Below are positions 28,410-37,074 of a stretch of 64,000 bases of DNA, one piece after another. Where the stretch lies: the NCBI GenBank assembly GCA_028280195.1, contig JANQMH010000084.1, forward strand, positions 113,746 through 177,745. The letters run 5' to 3'. The position numbers were made by a program, and so were the translations under genes. The notes beneath the pieces are model-generated. The model worked only from the letters and a program-made list of their open reading frames with translations. It made no database searches and was not told where the DNA came from. Every line of letters begins with the position of its first letter. The stretch's first letter is position 1. The DNA comes from Exilibacterium sp. (GTDB lineage Bacteria; Pseudomonadota; Gammaproteobacteria; Pseudomonadales; Cellvibrionaceae).

Positions 28410-29438
28410 TCAGGCCAGCGGCGACAACCATTTCGGCGCCGCCGGCCGGTCACCGCCCCGGACCACATAGAGCACGGTGTCGCGGTCGCCCCTATTGGCC
28501 AGCCCCCGCGGCATGTCTATGGGAACGGTCATCACGTCGCCCTCACCCAGCGCCAGTTCACCACCGGGCCACGACAGCTCGACCTCACCGCCGTGCACGA
28601 ACAGCACCTCCTGCTCGAACCGCTGGTGCAGCGGAATTGTAGCACCGGCACCCAGATCGAGCCGCCGCACATGAAAGCCGTGGCGCCAGGCCATGGTGCC
28701 CGCCGGACTCTGTTCGAGCGGGTTTGCCGGACCGATCAGCGCACACTCGCGCACACCGGTGGCGCCCTGAGCCAGTAGCGTCGGCGCACTTTTCTGCTGC
28801 CCGGCGAGGACCACACAGCCGTTCATTTCCGCTTTGCTCATACGCCGGTAGGCGGATAAATCCGCGCGCATGGTCGGCTTCATCGGCTCGAGCCCGGCCG
28901 GCACGGCCTCGCCTTTGGTGGTATCCACCAGTTGGCCGTTTTCCAGCAGTACCAGGCCGTGATCTCTGGCCGCTTCGAACACATAGGGCGCCCAGTGTAC
29001 ATTGCCCGGATCATCGCCGCCGAGCACGGCGAACAGAAAACCGATATCCTCACCGATATTCTCAAAGCCGCGGAATACCCCCGTCGGCAGCGATATGCAG
29101 TCGCCGGGTCCGAGTTCCACCTCACCGTCGCTACCGTCGTGGCCCCAGCGAAACGCCCAGCGACCGCTGTGCACGACAAACACCTCTTCGGTATCGTGAC
29201 TGTGCTGCGAGTTGTGGCAGCCCGGCGGCTGCCGCGCCGCGCCGATATTGAAGCCGTGGGGAATGCTGATATGCACGTGCTGGTCGGGGTGCTCGGCCAC
29301 GCCGGGGCCGATAATGGTAAAGTTTTCCTTGCGATCACTGCCGGGGGTATAGGTGTCGATAAAAGCGTTGACACAGGGCACCAGGTCCCGATAACGCACC
29401 AGACGTTTTTGCAGTTGTTGCGGGGTCCACTCTTGCAT
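28410..29438 (-). CDS. Bicupin protein
   Basis: 342 residues from ATG 29438, which is preceded by AAGGA; the open frame extends 16 codons further without a ribosome site. Two cupin barrels are visible: the first (about 70-165) with CHNSQHSHDTEEVFVVHSGRW followed by ELGPGDCISLPTGVFRGFENI, giving the His-x-His-x3-Glu ... His/Arg metal set; the second (about 245-335) with IPLHQRFEQEVLFVHGGEVE and GEGDVMTVPIDMPRGLAN, which lacks a complete His set. One metal site is therefore likely, in the N-terminal barrel. Bicupins include dioxygenases and isomerases; its reaction here is unknown, but it sits between the NTF2-like gene and the TonB receptor in one operon. Confidence 0.82.
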   Translation of the reverse strand: MQEWTPQQLQKRLVRYRDLVPCVNAFIDTYTPGSDRKENFTIIGPGVAEHPDQHVHISIPHGFNIGAARQPPGCHNSQHSHDTEEVFVVHSGRWAFRWGHDGSDGEVELGPGDCISLPTGVFRGFENIGEDIGFLFAVLGGDDPGNVHWAPYVFEAARDHGLVLLENGQLVDTTKGEAVPAGLEPMKPTMRADLSAYRRMSKAEMNGCVVLAGQQKSAPTLLAQGATGVRECALIGPANPLEQSPAGTMAWRHGFHVRRLDLGAGATIPLHQRFEQEVLFVHGGEVELSWPGGELALGEGDVMTVPIDMPRGLANRGDRDTVLYVVRGGDRPAAPKWLSPLA

Positions 29439-29501
29439 AGAGAAATTCCTTCGCCTAGACGTTAATACGGCGGCCGGCGGCCGCAATCGGGCCGCAGCCG
29501 T

Positions 29502-31754
29502 TTACAGTTGCCTGAAGCCGAAGCGGATACCATAGGTAGCCGGGTCGTTGTAGTTTTGCGCGATGGCATTCTGACCGAAACGCACCGTGCGATTGAGTAT
29601 TTCCTCGTCGCCGACATTGCGCCCGAACAACTCCACATACCAGCCGCGGTTAGCTGAGGTATAGGTCAGACGCAGGTCGACCTTGGAGTAGCTGTCCTGC
29701 TCGGCAAAGCGATAATCGATATCGTTGGTGGAGTAGTCACTGGAATAGTAGACCGATATCGCCGGTGTCAATACGCCCTGAGTCAGTTCGAAGTCGTACT
29801 GACCGTTGAGGCCGAGGGTAAAGTCCGGCGTCAGCGGCACCCGCTCGCCGTCCAGGTCGATCGCTTCGCCGGATACCGGCTCGTTCAGCACGAACTCCCC
29901 GAACTCACTGTCGTTGAAGGTAGCGCGGATATTCAGCAGCAGGTTGTCAGTCGGAATCCAGTCCACCTCTGCCTCCAACCCCATAACGGTCGCTTCACCG
30001 GCGTTGGTGGCGATGGCCAGCACCGTGGTACCGGTATCGATGAATTCCTGCGCCAGCAGGTCGTCGAACTCATTTAAAAACGCCGCCACATTGACAGTCA
30101 GGCGCCCGTCGAGCAGGCGGTTTTTGCTGCCCACTTCAAACGCCGTTACCGTCTGTTCCTCGAAAGAGGCGCCGCCGGTAACCGCATCGGCACTGTTGTT
30201 AAAGCCGCCGGACTGAAAACCGGTGGCGGCGCTGGCATAAACCAGGCTGGCATCACTGAGGGCGTACTCCAGGCCCAGCCGCCAGGTGACTTCGTCAAAG
30301 CTGTCTTCGTCTTCGAACACCGGCCGGCCGCTGAAATCCAGCGGCTCGGAAAACGAAAACCCGGTGCGGCGACTGAAGTCTTTCTCATCTTCGCTCCAGC
30401 GCACCCCGGCGGTAACGCTCAGCGCCTCGGTAAAGGCGTATGTGGCCTGGCCGTACACCGCCACCGAGGTGGTTTCGACACTGGCGTCGGAAATAAAATC
30501 ACTGTCGGGCGCCGGCTGAGTCAGTATCGGCAGGTTGGTGGCCGGGTCGGTGTCAAACAGACGGTCGAAGATGAAGATACCGCGGGTATCGTCGTCCAGG
30601 TAATACAGGCCCGTGGTCCACTGCAGCGGGCCGTCCTCGCCCGAGGTCAGCTGCAGCTCGGCGGTCAGTGTTCTGGCGCTGTCGATCTGTCCGGCCACGG
30701 CGCTGGGATTGGGCGAAAGATCGCTGTCGGTAAAACGCTCGGTTTCAAAATCGGCATAGCCCAGCAACAGTTTGGTGCTGAACGCCTGCAGGTCCCAGTT
30801 CAACTCCAGGTCCAGCGTCTCCTGCTCGGTATCCAGTGAGGCATCGGCATCGTAGTTGACGCGGAAGGGATCGGAGCCGGCGGGCCCGTTGCCGCCGCCG
30901 GTGCGCGGGTTGACGGGGCTGAGGGTGGAATTGATCACCGCCGCGGCGCTGCCGGTGTCCACCGGCGTGCCGGCGAGGAAATAACCGAATTCACTGGCGC
31001 CGTTGCCGCCCTGGGTCCAGCGGCTGGCTCTGAGCGTCGCATCGAAGTCATCGCGGGGCTCCCACAGCAGCTGCACGCGCAGGTAGTTTTCGTCCTTATC
31101 GCGAAAACCGTTGTCGCTGTCGAGAGAGTTTTCCACGTAGGGTTCGTGTTCGTCGACAGAGGTGGAGATACGGGCGTAGAGCCCGTCGGCCAGCACGGCG
31201 TTAAAAAAACCCTCGACGCGGCGGCGATCGTAATCGCCCAGGGTGACGTCAAAGCCGTAGGCCTGCTCATCGATGGGCTGGTTGGATATCACGTTAATGG
31301 CACCGCCGAACGTATTGCGGCCAAACAGTGTTCCCTGCGGGCCGCGCAATACCTCGACGCGGTCGACATCGACAAATGCCGCCAGCGCCTGCGACGTGCG
31401 GCTGCGGTAGATGCCGTCGACGAAAAAGCCGATTACCGGGTCCTGCTGCACGGAGACATTTTCCGTGCGCGCGCCGCGAATGGAGGGGCGCGCATCGTTG
31501 CCCGACTGGCCGAACTGCAGTCCGGGGGTGAGTGTTTCGATGCTGGCGATATCCGTTACACCGGCGCGCTGCAGCGCTGCGCCGGAAAGGGCGGTAATCG
31601 ACAGCGGCACATCCTGCAGGTTCTGCTCGCGCTTCTGCGCGGTCACCACTATCTCTTCAAGCAGGATATCGGCCGACACCGCCGCGGACGCGGCCAGTAT
31701 CGCTGTGGGCAGGAGCAGCGCCTGACTGACGGCGCCTGGTTTGTGTTTATACAT
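29502..31754 (-). CDS. TonB-dependent receptor of the catabolic cluster
   Basis: 750 residues from ATG 31754, chosen because AGGAGG lies just upstream and a signal peptide follows (MYKHKPGAVSQALLLPTAILA, cleavage near VSA-D). TonB box EEIVVTAQKR, plug domain with PSIRGARTENVS and VDRVEVLRGPQGTLFGRNTFGGAINVIS, barrel ending RFGFRQL. It is the probable outer-membrane entry step and first gene of a minus-strand operon that also holds the bicupin, an NTF2-like protein and the symporter. Two LacI-type operators lie upstream. Confidence 0.93.
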   Translation of the reverse strand: MYKHKPGAVSQALLLPTAILAASAAVSADILLEEIVVTAQKREQNLQDVPLSITALSGAALQRAGVTDIASIETLTPGLQFGQSGNDARPSIRGARTENVSVQQDPVIGFFVDGIYRSRTSQALAAFVDVDRVEVLRGPQGTLFGRNTFGGAINVISNQPIDEQAYGFDVTLGDYDRRRVEGFFNAVLADGLYARISTSVDEHEPYVENSLDSDNGFRDKDENYLRVQLLWEPRDDFDATLRASRWTQGGNGASEFGYFLAGTPVDTGSAAAVINSTLSPVNPRTGGGNGPAGSDPFRVNYDADASLDTEQETLDLELNWDLQAFSTKLLLGYADFETERFTDSDLSPNPSAVAGQIDSARTLTAELQLTSGEDGPLQWTTGLYYLDDDTRGIFIFDRLFDTDPATNLPILTQPAPDSDFISDASVETTSVAVYGQATYAFTEALSVTAGVRWSEDEKDFSRRTGFSFSEPLDFSGRPVFEDEDSFDEVTWRLGLEYALSDASLVYASAATGFQSGGFNNSADAVTGGASFEEQTVTAFEVGSKNRLLDGRLTVNVAAFLNEFDDLLAQEFIDTGTTVLAIATNAGEATVMGLEAEVDWIPTDNLLLNIRATFNDSEFGEFVLNEPVSGEAIDLDGERVPLTPDFTLGLNGQYDFELTQGVLTPAISVYYSSDYSTNDIDYRFAEQDSYSKVDLRLTYTSANRGWYVELFGRNVGDEEILNRTVRFGQNAIAQNYNDPATYGIRFGFRQL

Positions 31755-31814
31755 GGTGGACCTCCTCCGCTTAATGATGATCGTTTCTAATGGGTCGAGT
31801 AGTACAGAATCGCA

Positions 31815-31836
31815 CTTGAATGAATGCCAATTCAAG
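31815..31836. promoter_or_regulatory. Inverted repeat CTTGAAT-N8-ATTCAAG
   Basis: Seven-base perfect arms 61 bases upstream of the TonB receptor start. The half-site TTGAAT/ATTCAA is the same as one half of the LacI-type sites at 31939 and 32104, but the spacing is four bases wider, so it may be a separate operator or a chance repeat. Confidence 0.4.
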
Positions 31837-31938
31837 CCGATTGCATATAATCTTTGTTTTAAAATCCTTTAAAAACTGAGACTTATCAGTAGTTTTACGT
31901 ATGGCTTTGCATAGTACAAAGCAGTTATCGGTATTTTT

Positions 31939-31954
31939 TTGACTTCGAATTCAA
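31939..31954. promoter_or_regulatory. LacI-type operator O1
   Basis: TTGACTTCGAATTCAA is a near-perfect 16-base palindrome with a central CG, the form bound by LacI/GalR regulators. It lies in the divergent region between the TonB-receptor operon (minus) and the NTF2-like genes (plus). A LacI-family gene lies 4 kb away in the same cluster. Confidence 0.65.
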
Positions 31955-32103
31955 ATCAAAATACACAAATCAATGATCATAATCAACCAATAGCGGATAA
32001 TTTTTTCCGCCCAAAAGTCGCGATACGGACTTCGGCCATGCAGACAAGCAGTGAAAAAACGCCGCCGTGTCGAAGCATTCGGCAACGAGGCACAATGGAA
32101 GCA

Positions 32104-32119
32104 TTGACTTCGAATTCAT
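32104..32119. promoter_or_regulatory. LacI-type operator O2 with adjoining TATAAT
   Basis: TTGACTTCGAATTCAT matches O1 in 15 of 16 bases, 165 bases away. It touches a TATAAT at 32119-32124 that is a good -10 element for the downstream NTF2-like genes, so binding here would block RNA polymerase; two sites at this distance could support looping. Confidence 0.65.
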
Positions 32120-32184
32120 ATAATGCCACATTCTCGCCTCACCAAATTCCGCAAATAACACGGTAGCGCCGGCGTTACTACCCT

Positions 32185-33273
32185 ATGAGCCAGTCAGATC
32201 AGATTCCGCCCGCACCGGTGACGGCTGTGGGCCAGCGCGACATCAGCGACCTGCTGCAGGTCAAGCCCCGCCAGCATCCCTCGATGCACGGCTTCGACAG
32301 CGACTATGCCGATATCGTCGACTACATCATCCGCTGCACTCACCGTATGTGGGAGGAGAAGGATGTCGGCCTGATCGAGGATCACTACGGCGAGGGGGTT
32401 GAGATCTTTACACTGGCCGGTTACAGCAGGGGCATCGATGCGGTTGTCGAGGGCACCACCAAAACCCTGGCGGCTTTTCCCGACCGCTCGCTGTGCGGCG
32501 AGACGGTGATCTGGTGCCATAAAAACGACAACGGTTTTTTGTCCTCGCACCGCATCATCAGCCATATGACCAACAGCGGCAACAGCGAGTTTGGTCCGGC
32601 CAGCGGTAAGCGGGCTACCGTCACCACCATTGCCGACTGCCTGGTGCGGGCCAACCGCATCGTCGAGGAATGGCTGGTGCGCGACAACCTGAGCCTGGTG
32701 CTGCAGCTGGGCATGGACCACCGGGCGGTGGCGCGCAGGCTTGCCGGCGATATAAGCCGGCAGCGCGACTATCGCGACTGGCGCGAGCGGCAAATCGATG
32801 CGGCACTGAGCTGCCCCGCCGCCGCCGTCGCGGCCGCGCCGGCCGCCGCCGGCAGCGACCCCGAGGCCTTCGCCCGGCAGGCGCTGGAAGCCATCTGGAA
32901 CCGGCGACGGTTCGGCGCGGTGCGCGACATCTACAGCCCTACCTGCCTGTGCTACGCGCCGTCGGGCCGGGTATTGTTCGGGCACGGCGAAATCATCGGT
33001 TACATTATCTCGCTGCTCGGCGCCCTGCCCGATGCCCGCCTCAATATCGATCATATCTGCGCGACGCCGGGTGACGGCGGCGGCAGTGAAATCGCCGTGC
33101 GCTGGTACCTGGCCGGGCATCACCGCGGCGACGGTATCTACGGTGCGCCGAGCGGGCACCGGGTGCTTATCATGGCGGTAACACACTGGCAGATAGTGGA
33201 CGACAAAATTGCCGCTGAGTGGACCGTGTTCGATGAACTCGCGGTACTGCGACAGATTTACGGAGGCGCCTGA
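32185..33273 (+). CDS. Two-domain NTF2/SnoaL-like protein (2 of 3)
   Basis: 362 residues. Two SnoaL-like domains (about 40-185 and 225-355) joined by an Ala-rich linker. The family-wide end motif appears twice, IVEEWLVRDNLSLVLQLG and IAAEWTVFDELAVLRQIY, and the pocket loop reads FGPASGKR and YGAPSGHR. Acidic residues of EHYGEGVEIFTLAGYSRG line the expected cavity. No signal peptide. It is the first gene of a plus-strand pair under the LacI-type operators; the next gene starts three bases after its stop. Likely a lyase, isomerase or cyclase acting on a cluster intermediate, possibly together with the third copy. Confidence 0.82.
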   Translation: MSQSDQIPPAPVTAVGQRDISDLLQVKPRQHPSMHGFDSDYADIVDYIIRCTHRMWEEKDVGLIEDHYGEGVEIFTLAGYSRGIDAVVEGTTKTLAAFPDRSLCGETVIWCHKNDNGFLSSHRIISHMTNSGNSEFGPASGKRATVTTIADCLVRANRIVEEWLVRDNLSLVLQLGMDHRAVARRLAGDISRQRDYRDWRERQIDAALSCPAAAVAAAPAAAGSDPEAFARQALEAIWNRRRFGAVRDIYSPTCLCYAPSGRVLFGHGEIIGYIISLLGALPDARLNIDHICATPGDGGGSEIAVRWYLAGHHRGDGIYGAPSGHRVLIMAVTHWQIVDDKIAAEWTVFDELAVLRQIYGGA

Positions 33274-33275
33274 GT

Positions 33276-34286
33276 TTGAGTACTACCGCGCACCCCCAGG
33301 CACTGACGGCGCAGCAGCTGGACTCGGCGCAGCAGAATTTTCACCGCCAGGCGGCACTCGGTCCCCTGCTGGACTGCTATCTCAACCGCGCCGTTGTCTG
33401 CACTGGCGGCAGTGAAATTCACAGCCGCAAGGCGCTGGGCGAGCAACTGCTGGCCGAGTTACAGACCTTCGACGAACGCGAAGTCCTGCAGCAGCAGGTG
33501 CTGGGGCCGACCGCTGCCGCCGGCGCCCTGGCATCGCGCTCGAGTGTGGCGGCCCGCCACAGTAGCGCCTCGGTGTTCGGCCCCGCCAGCGGCGCGGCCG
33601 TGGAGCTGTGCAGCCTGGCGCTGCACCTGCACAGCGGCGGTCGCATCTACCGCGAGTACCGCATTGTCGACCGGCTGTTGCTGGCGCAGCAGCTCGCTGT
33701 CGACCCGCAACACCTGGCCCGCCGGCAGGTCGCCGCCGGCAGCGCGGTTTACTGGAGCCTGGGCGAGGTCAACACCGGCCTGGGACAACTGCCGCCGCCG
33801 CCAACCGCAGTCGGGGTCGAGCAATTGCCGCAGCCTTGCCGCCGGCCCGCGCAGCTGCTGCACCAGATCTGGAACCTGCGCCAGCTGCAGCTGCTGCCGC
33901 AACTCTACAGCGACGACACCATCTACCACGGCCCCGGCGGCAGCCGGCAGCAGGGCGTGCCGGCGGTGCGGCAGGCCTGCCTGAAACTGCTGGCGGCCAT
34001 GCCCGACGCGGCACTGTTTTTTCAACACGCCGCAGCCGGCGAAGTCGAGGCCGACGGCTCGCGCAGCATGGCGCTGTTATGGCGCCTGCTCGGTACCCAC
34101 CGCGGCCCCGGTTTCACCCCCGCACCGAGTGCAGCACGGCTGCACGTGCAGGGTATCAGCCAGTTGCGGCTGCGCGGCGACAAAGTGGTGGAAGAGTGGA
34201 CCCTCTACGACGAAATCGCCGTATTGAGAGATATTTTTCTCTATCGGGAAGCGGTGGCGCGGGCGCAGCTCAATTGCCTGGCATAA
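33276..34286 (+). CDS. Two-domain NTF2/SnoaL-like protein (3 of 3)
   Basis: 336 residues. TTG start 33276 follows GGAGG at 33262-33266, and the gene begins within three bases of the previous stop. The C-terminal domain is well formed (YSDDTIYHGPGGSRQQG, FTPAPSAARL loop, VVEEWTLYDEIAVLRDIF). The N-terminal domain is diverged: its end motif reads IYREYRIVDRLLLAQQLA and several pocket positions are replaced by Ala/Gln, so it may be structural only. The pairing with copy 2 suggests a hetero-oligomer in which copy 3 has specialised. Confidence 0.78.
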   Translation: MSTTAHPQALTAQQLDSAQQNFHRQAALGPLLDCYLNRAVVCTGGSEIHSRKALGEQLLAELQTFDEREVLQQQVLGPTAAAGALASRSSVAARHSSASVFGPASGAAVELCSLALHLHSGGRIYREYRIVDRLLLAQQLAVDPQHLARRQVAAGSAVYWSLGEVNTGLGQLPPPPTAVGVEQLPQPCRRPAQLLHQIWNLRQLQLLPQLYSDDTIYHGPGGSRQQGVPAVRQACLKLLAAMPDAALFFQHAAAGEVEADGSRSMALLWRLLGTHRGPGFTPAPSAARLHVQGISQLRLRGDKVVEEWTLYDEIAVLRDIFLYREAVARAQLNCLA

Positions 34287-34300
34287 GGGCTGGCATAGGA

Positions 34301-34386
34301 GACTGGAGCTTACAGCAGGCAGCCCACAGCAGCACCCCGCCTGCCGATGGTTTAACTGTGAGCTGTGAACTGTAAGCTGTCGTCTT
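34301..34386. repeat. Intergenic imperfect inverted repeat (AGCTGTGAACTGTAAGCT family), copy 2
   Basis: Between convergent genes. AGCTTACAGCAGGCAGCC near 34303 and AGCTGTGAACTGTAAGCT near 34362 are diverged inverted copies, the same unit as at 10386-10494. It could serve as a bidirectional terminator or a REP-like element. Confidence 0.6.
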
Positions 34387-35142
34387 TCAACCCTCTCGAA
34401 AGCCACTCACCAGCGCCGCGGCCCCCTGCAGAATAAAACTGTGCTCCGAAGCGAGTAAAAACAGACTGGCGCCGCGCTGCTTCCACACCGCAACCTCATC
34501 CAGCCGCGGCACAAACATGCCCACCGGCTTGCCGGCGCGCTGCCCCGCCGCGCAGATTTTCTCTACCGCTGCAACCACGACCGGGTCGTCCGGCGAGGCC
34601 GCGCCGTAGGCCACGGTGAGATCGATTCTGCCGATAAACAGGCAGTCGACACCGTCGACGGCGGCAATCTCGTCAACCGCGGGCAGGGCTTCGATATCCT
34701 CTATCTGCACAATCACCGCGGTCTGCCGCGCGCTGTCGGCCAGGTGCTGCGCCATCGTTTTGGTGGTATAAGCCGCTGCGCGGGTGGAACCGGCATAGCC
34801 GCGGCCGCCGGCGCCGAAGCGCGCGGCGGCAACCACTGCCCGGGCCTGCACGGCACTGCCGATATGGGGCACGACCACGCCGCTGGCGCCGCAGTCGAGG
34901 GCATTGAGAATATGTTCCGCCGCCGCCGAAGGTGTGCGCACCAGCGCCGGCTTGTGCGCCGCGCGCAATGCCTGCAGGCAGCCGTCCAGCGCCAGGCGGT
35001 CGAAGGGCGCGTGTTCGGCGTCGAGGCACAGGGTGTCGAGTTCGGTCAGGCCGAGCACCTCGGCGATAATGGCGGAGGGCGTTTTTACAAAGGTGCCGAC
35101 CAGGGCCTGCCGCTGCAGCAGGCGATCGCGAAAGTTTTGCAT
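34387..35142 (-). CDS. HpcH/HpaI family aldolase
   Basis: 251 residues, the standard length of the class II (metal-dependent) pyruvate aldolases such as GarL, HpcH and RhmA. Recognisable are DTLCLDAEHAPFDRLALDG with the conserved acidic/His region, LVRTPSA containing the substrate-binding Arg, the GASGVVVPHIGSAVQARAVVAAARF segment, IVQIEDIEALPAVDEIAAVDGVDCLFIGRIDL where Glu and Asp bind the divalent metal, and a terminal segment. Such enzymes split 2-keto-3-deoxy or 2-keto-4-hydroxy acids into pyruvate and an aldehyde. It ends the minus-strand operon dehydrogenase, LacI, hydrolase, aldolase and probably performs the final carbon-carbon cleavage. Confidence 0.9.
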   Translation of the reverse strand: MQNFRDRLLQRQALVGTFVKTPSAIIAEVLGLTELDTLCLDAEHAPFDRLALDGCLQALRAAHKPALVRTPSAAAEHILNALDCGASGVVVPHIGSAVQARAVVAAARFGAGGRGYAGSTRAAAYTTKTMAQHLADSARQTAVIVQIEDIEALPAVDEIAAVDGVDCLFIGRIDLTVAYGAASPDDPVVVAAVEKICAAGQRAGKPVGMFVPRLDEVAVWKQRGASLFLLASEHSFILQGAAALVSGFREG

Positions 35143-35193
35143 TTCAGATCTCGATTATCCTCATCCGCGCACCGCCGTCATGCCGCGACTCGC

Positions 35194-35919
35194 CTAGTGC
35201 GCCTGCTGCTGATGATCGGCCCCTTGCAACCACTGCCGCAAGGCCCGATTGACTTCCCGGGGTCGCTCCAGGGTCGATAAATGGCCGCAGTCCGGTATCA
35301 CCACCAACTGCGCCCGCGGTATCTGCGCCGCCATGAACTGGTGGTAATCCGGCGGGCACAGCACATCGTCGGCGCCGCACATGACCAGCGCCGGACACGT
35401 GATCAGCGGCAGCAAGGCGGCGCTGTCGGGGCGTTCGCGCAGCGCCAGCGACTGGCGTGCAAACACCTCCGCGCCCAGCGCCAGCGCCATTTGCAGCACG
35501 GTATCGGCCGCGGGCCGACACTGCTGCGGGCGGGAAAAATAATTTGGCAGCAGCTCCTCGGCCACCACGCCCGGCAGGTTTTTCTGCGCGCGCTCGATTT
35601 GTGCCGCCCGCAGCGCGCGGCGCTCCGGCAGCTCCGCCCGCGCATTGGTATCCAGCAACGCCAGGCGGGTAATGCGCTGCGGCGCCTGGCGCCAGAGTTC
35701 AAACGCGACGATTCCCCCCATCGATAAACCCGCCAGCGCGAAACGCGGCGGCGCCGTCGCCAGTACCTGCCGGGCCAGCTGCGCCACCGACGCGGCACCG
35801 CCCAGATCGGCCACGACGATGGGCTCGCAGAGATCCTCCAGCCCGTCAATTTGCGCCTGCCACAGGCGCCGGTCGCACATCATCCCCGGCAACAGTAACA
35901 GCGGCTGCGATATGCCCAT
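35194..35919 (-). CDS. Alpha/beta hydrolase
   Basis: 241 residues, single alpha/beta-hydrolase domain. The nucleophile elbow GLSMGG (Ser near residue 85), the acid in GADDVLCPPDYHQF and the His in DCGHLSTLERPREV form a complete triad; LLPGMMCDRRLWQAQI is the oxyanion-hole strand. No signal peptide. It starts 12 bases after the LacI stop and is probably co-transcribed. Families with this layout hydrolyse esters, lactones or C-C bonds; opening an ester or lactone in the neighbouring pathway would fit. Confidence 0.86.
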   Translation of the reverse strand: MGISQPLLLLPGMMCDRRLWQAQIDGLEDLCEPIVVADLGGAASVAQLARQVLATAPPRFALAGLSMGGIVAFELWRQAPQRITRLALLDTNARAELPERRALRAAQIERAQKNLPGVVAEELLPNYFSRPQQCRPAADTVLQMALALGAEVFARQSLALRERPDSAALLPLITCPALVMCGADDVLCPPDYHQFMAAQIPRAQLVVIPDCGHLSTLERPREVNRALRQWLQGADHQQQAH

Positions 35920-35931
35920 GGCATCGAACTC

Positions 35932-37074
35932 CTAGCGGCTTGTTCCGAGTCGGGCCGAGCAACCCTCGACAATTTCACCGGAAAACATACGCTTTTCCGG
36001 CGCCAGATCCGGCCGCTCGATGCGCGACAGCAGCATCGATACCGCCGCCTCTACCATATTCTGCATCGGCTGGCGCACCGTCACCAGGTCGTAGCTCGAC
36101 CAGGCCGCCTGCATCACTCCATCGAAGCCGACCACCGACAAATCCTCCGGCACTCGCAGGCCGAGTTGATGCCGCGCCTCGTCCATGCAGCCGATGGCCA
36201 TCATATCGTTGGCACAGACCACCGCCTGCGGCAGCCCGCCCGCGCCGTCGGCCAGTTCGCGCAGCGCGCGCCGGCCGCTGTCGTAATCGTATTCGCCCTC
36301 GATCACTCTGACATCATTGATACCGAGATCGGCGAGGCGCTCGACCGCGCCGGAGATACGTTGCTGGCTGACCACCGAATCGCTCGGCCCGGTCACCACG
36401 GCGAAGCTGCGGTGCCCGGCCGCAACCAGCCTGTCGACCAGAATGCGTTCACCCTCGACCTGATCACAGCAGACGGAATTGGCGGCGATATCGCGGTACA
36501 GCCGATTGATGAACACCAGCGGAATTTTTCGCTGGTCGAATAATTCGATTTGCTTTTTCGACAGATGGGCGCCGGCAATCACACCGTCGACGCCGTACTG
36601 CCAGATCTGGTCGATAATGCGGTCCACCTCGCTCTCGTGATCGAGAGAGAACAGCAGCACGTGATTACCGCTGGCGTTCAGGCCGCTGGTGAGATAGGCG
36701 AGAGTCTCGGGATAAAACCGCAGATTGGCGATAATGACCGCCACCATATTGGAGCGCCGGGTAATCAGCCCGCGGGCAATGGCATTGGGCTGGTAGCCGA
36801 GCTTGCGCACCGCCTTCATGATTTTATCGCGGGTTTTCGGCGAGACGCTGCCGCCCTCTTTAAAACAGCGCGATACCGCAGACTGGGATACACCGGCGTA
36901 GCGCGCAACATCGTATGAAGTCACGCGCCTGCCCGCCTCGGGCGTAAAATCAGCTGTCGCTTTGGCAGTGGTTTGTTTTGCGGGTTTGGCGGCTTTTTTT
37001 CCAGTATTTGCCGCCTTTGGCAATTCACCTCCGGCAGCTTTGTCCTGTGCTGTCTCACCGCTCTTTTGAGCCAT
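35932..37074 (-). CDS. LacI-family transcriptional regulator with basic N-terminal extension
   Basis: 380 residues from ATG 37074. The Lac[39 protein letters not shown], begins only at about residue 50; before it lies a Lys/Ala-rich, disordered-looking extension ([19 protein letters not shown]) not usual in this family. Residues about 105-375 are the periplasmic-binding-like effector domain. The start overlaps the end of the dehydrogenase gene by 20 bases. The regulator very probably binds the TTGnnTTCGAAnnCAA palindromes at 31939, 32104 and 38425 and thereby controls this cluster, including itself. Confidence 0.9.
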   Translation of the reverse strand: MAQKSGETAQDKAAGGELPKAANTGKKAAKPAKQTTAKATADFTPEAGRRVTSYDVARYAGVSQSAVSRCFKEGGSVSPKTRDKIMKAVRKLGYQPNAIARGLITRRSNMVAVIIANLRFYPETLAYLTSGLNASGNHVLLFSLDHESEVDRIIDQIWQYGVDGVIAGAHLSKKQIELFDQRKIPLVFINRLYRDIAANSVCCDQVEGERILVDRLVAAGHRSFAVVTGPSDSVVSQQRISGAVERLADLGINDVRVIEGEYDYDSGRRALRELADGAGGLPQAVVCANDMMAIGCMDEARHQLGLRVPEDLSVVGFDGVMQAAWSSYDLVTVRQPMQNMVEAAVSMLLSRIERPDLAPEKRMFSGEIVEGCSARLGTSR

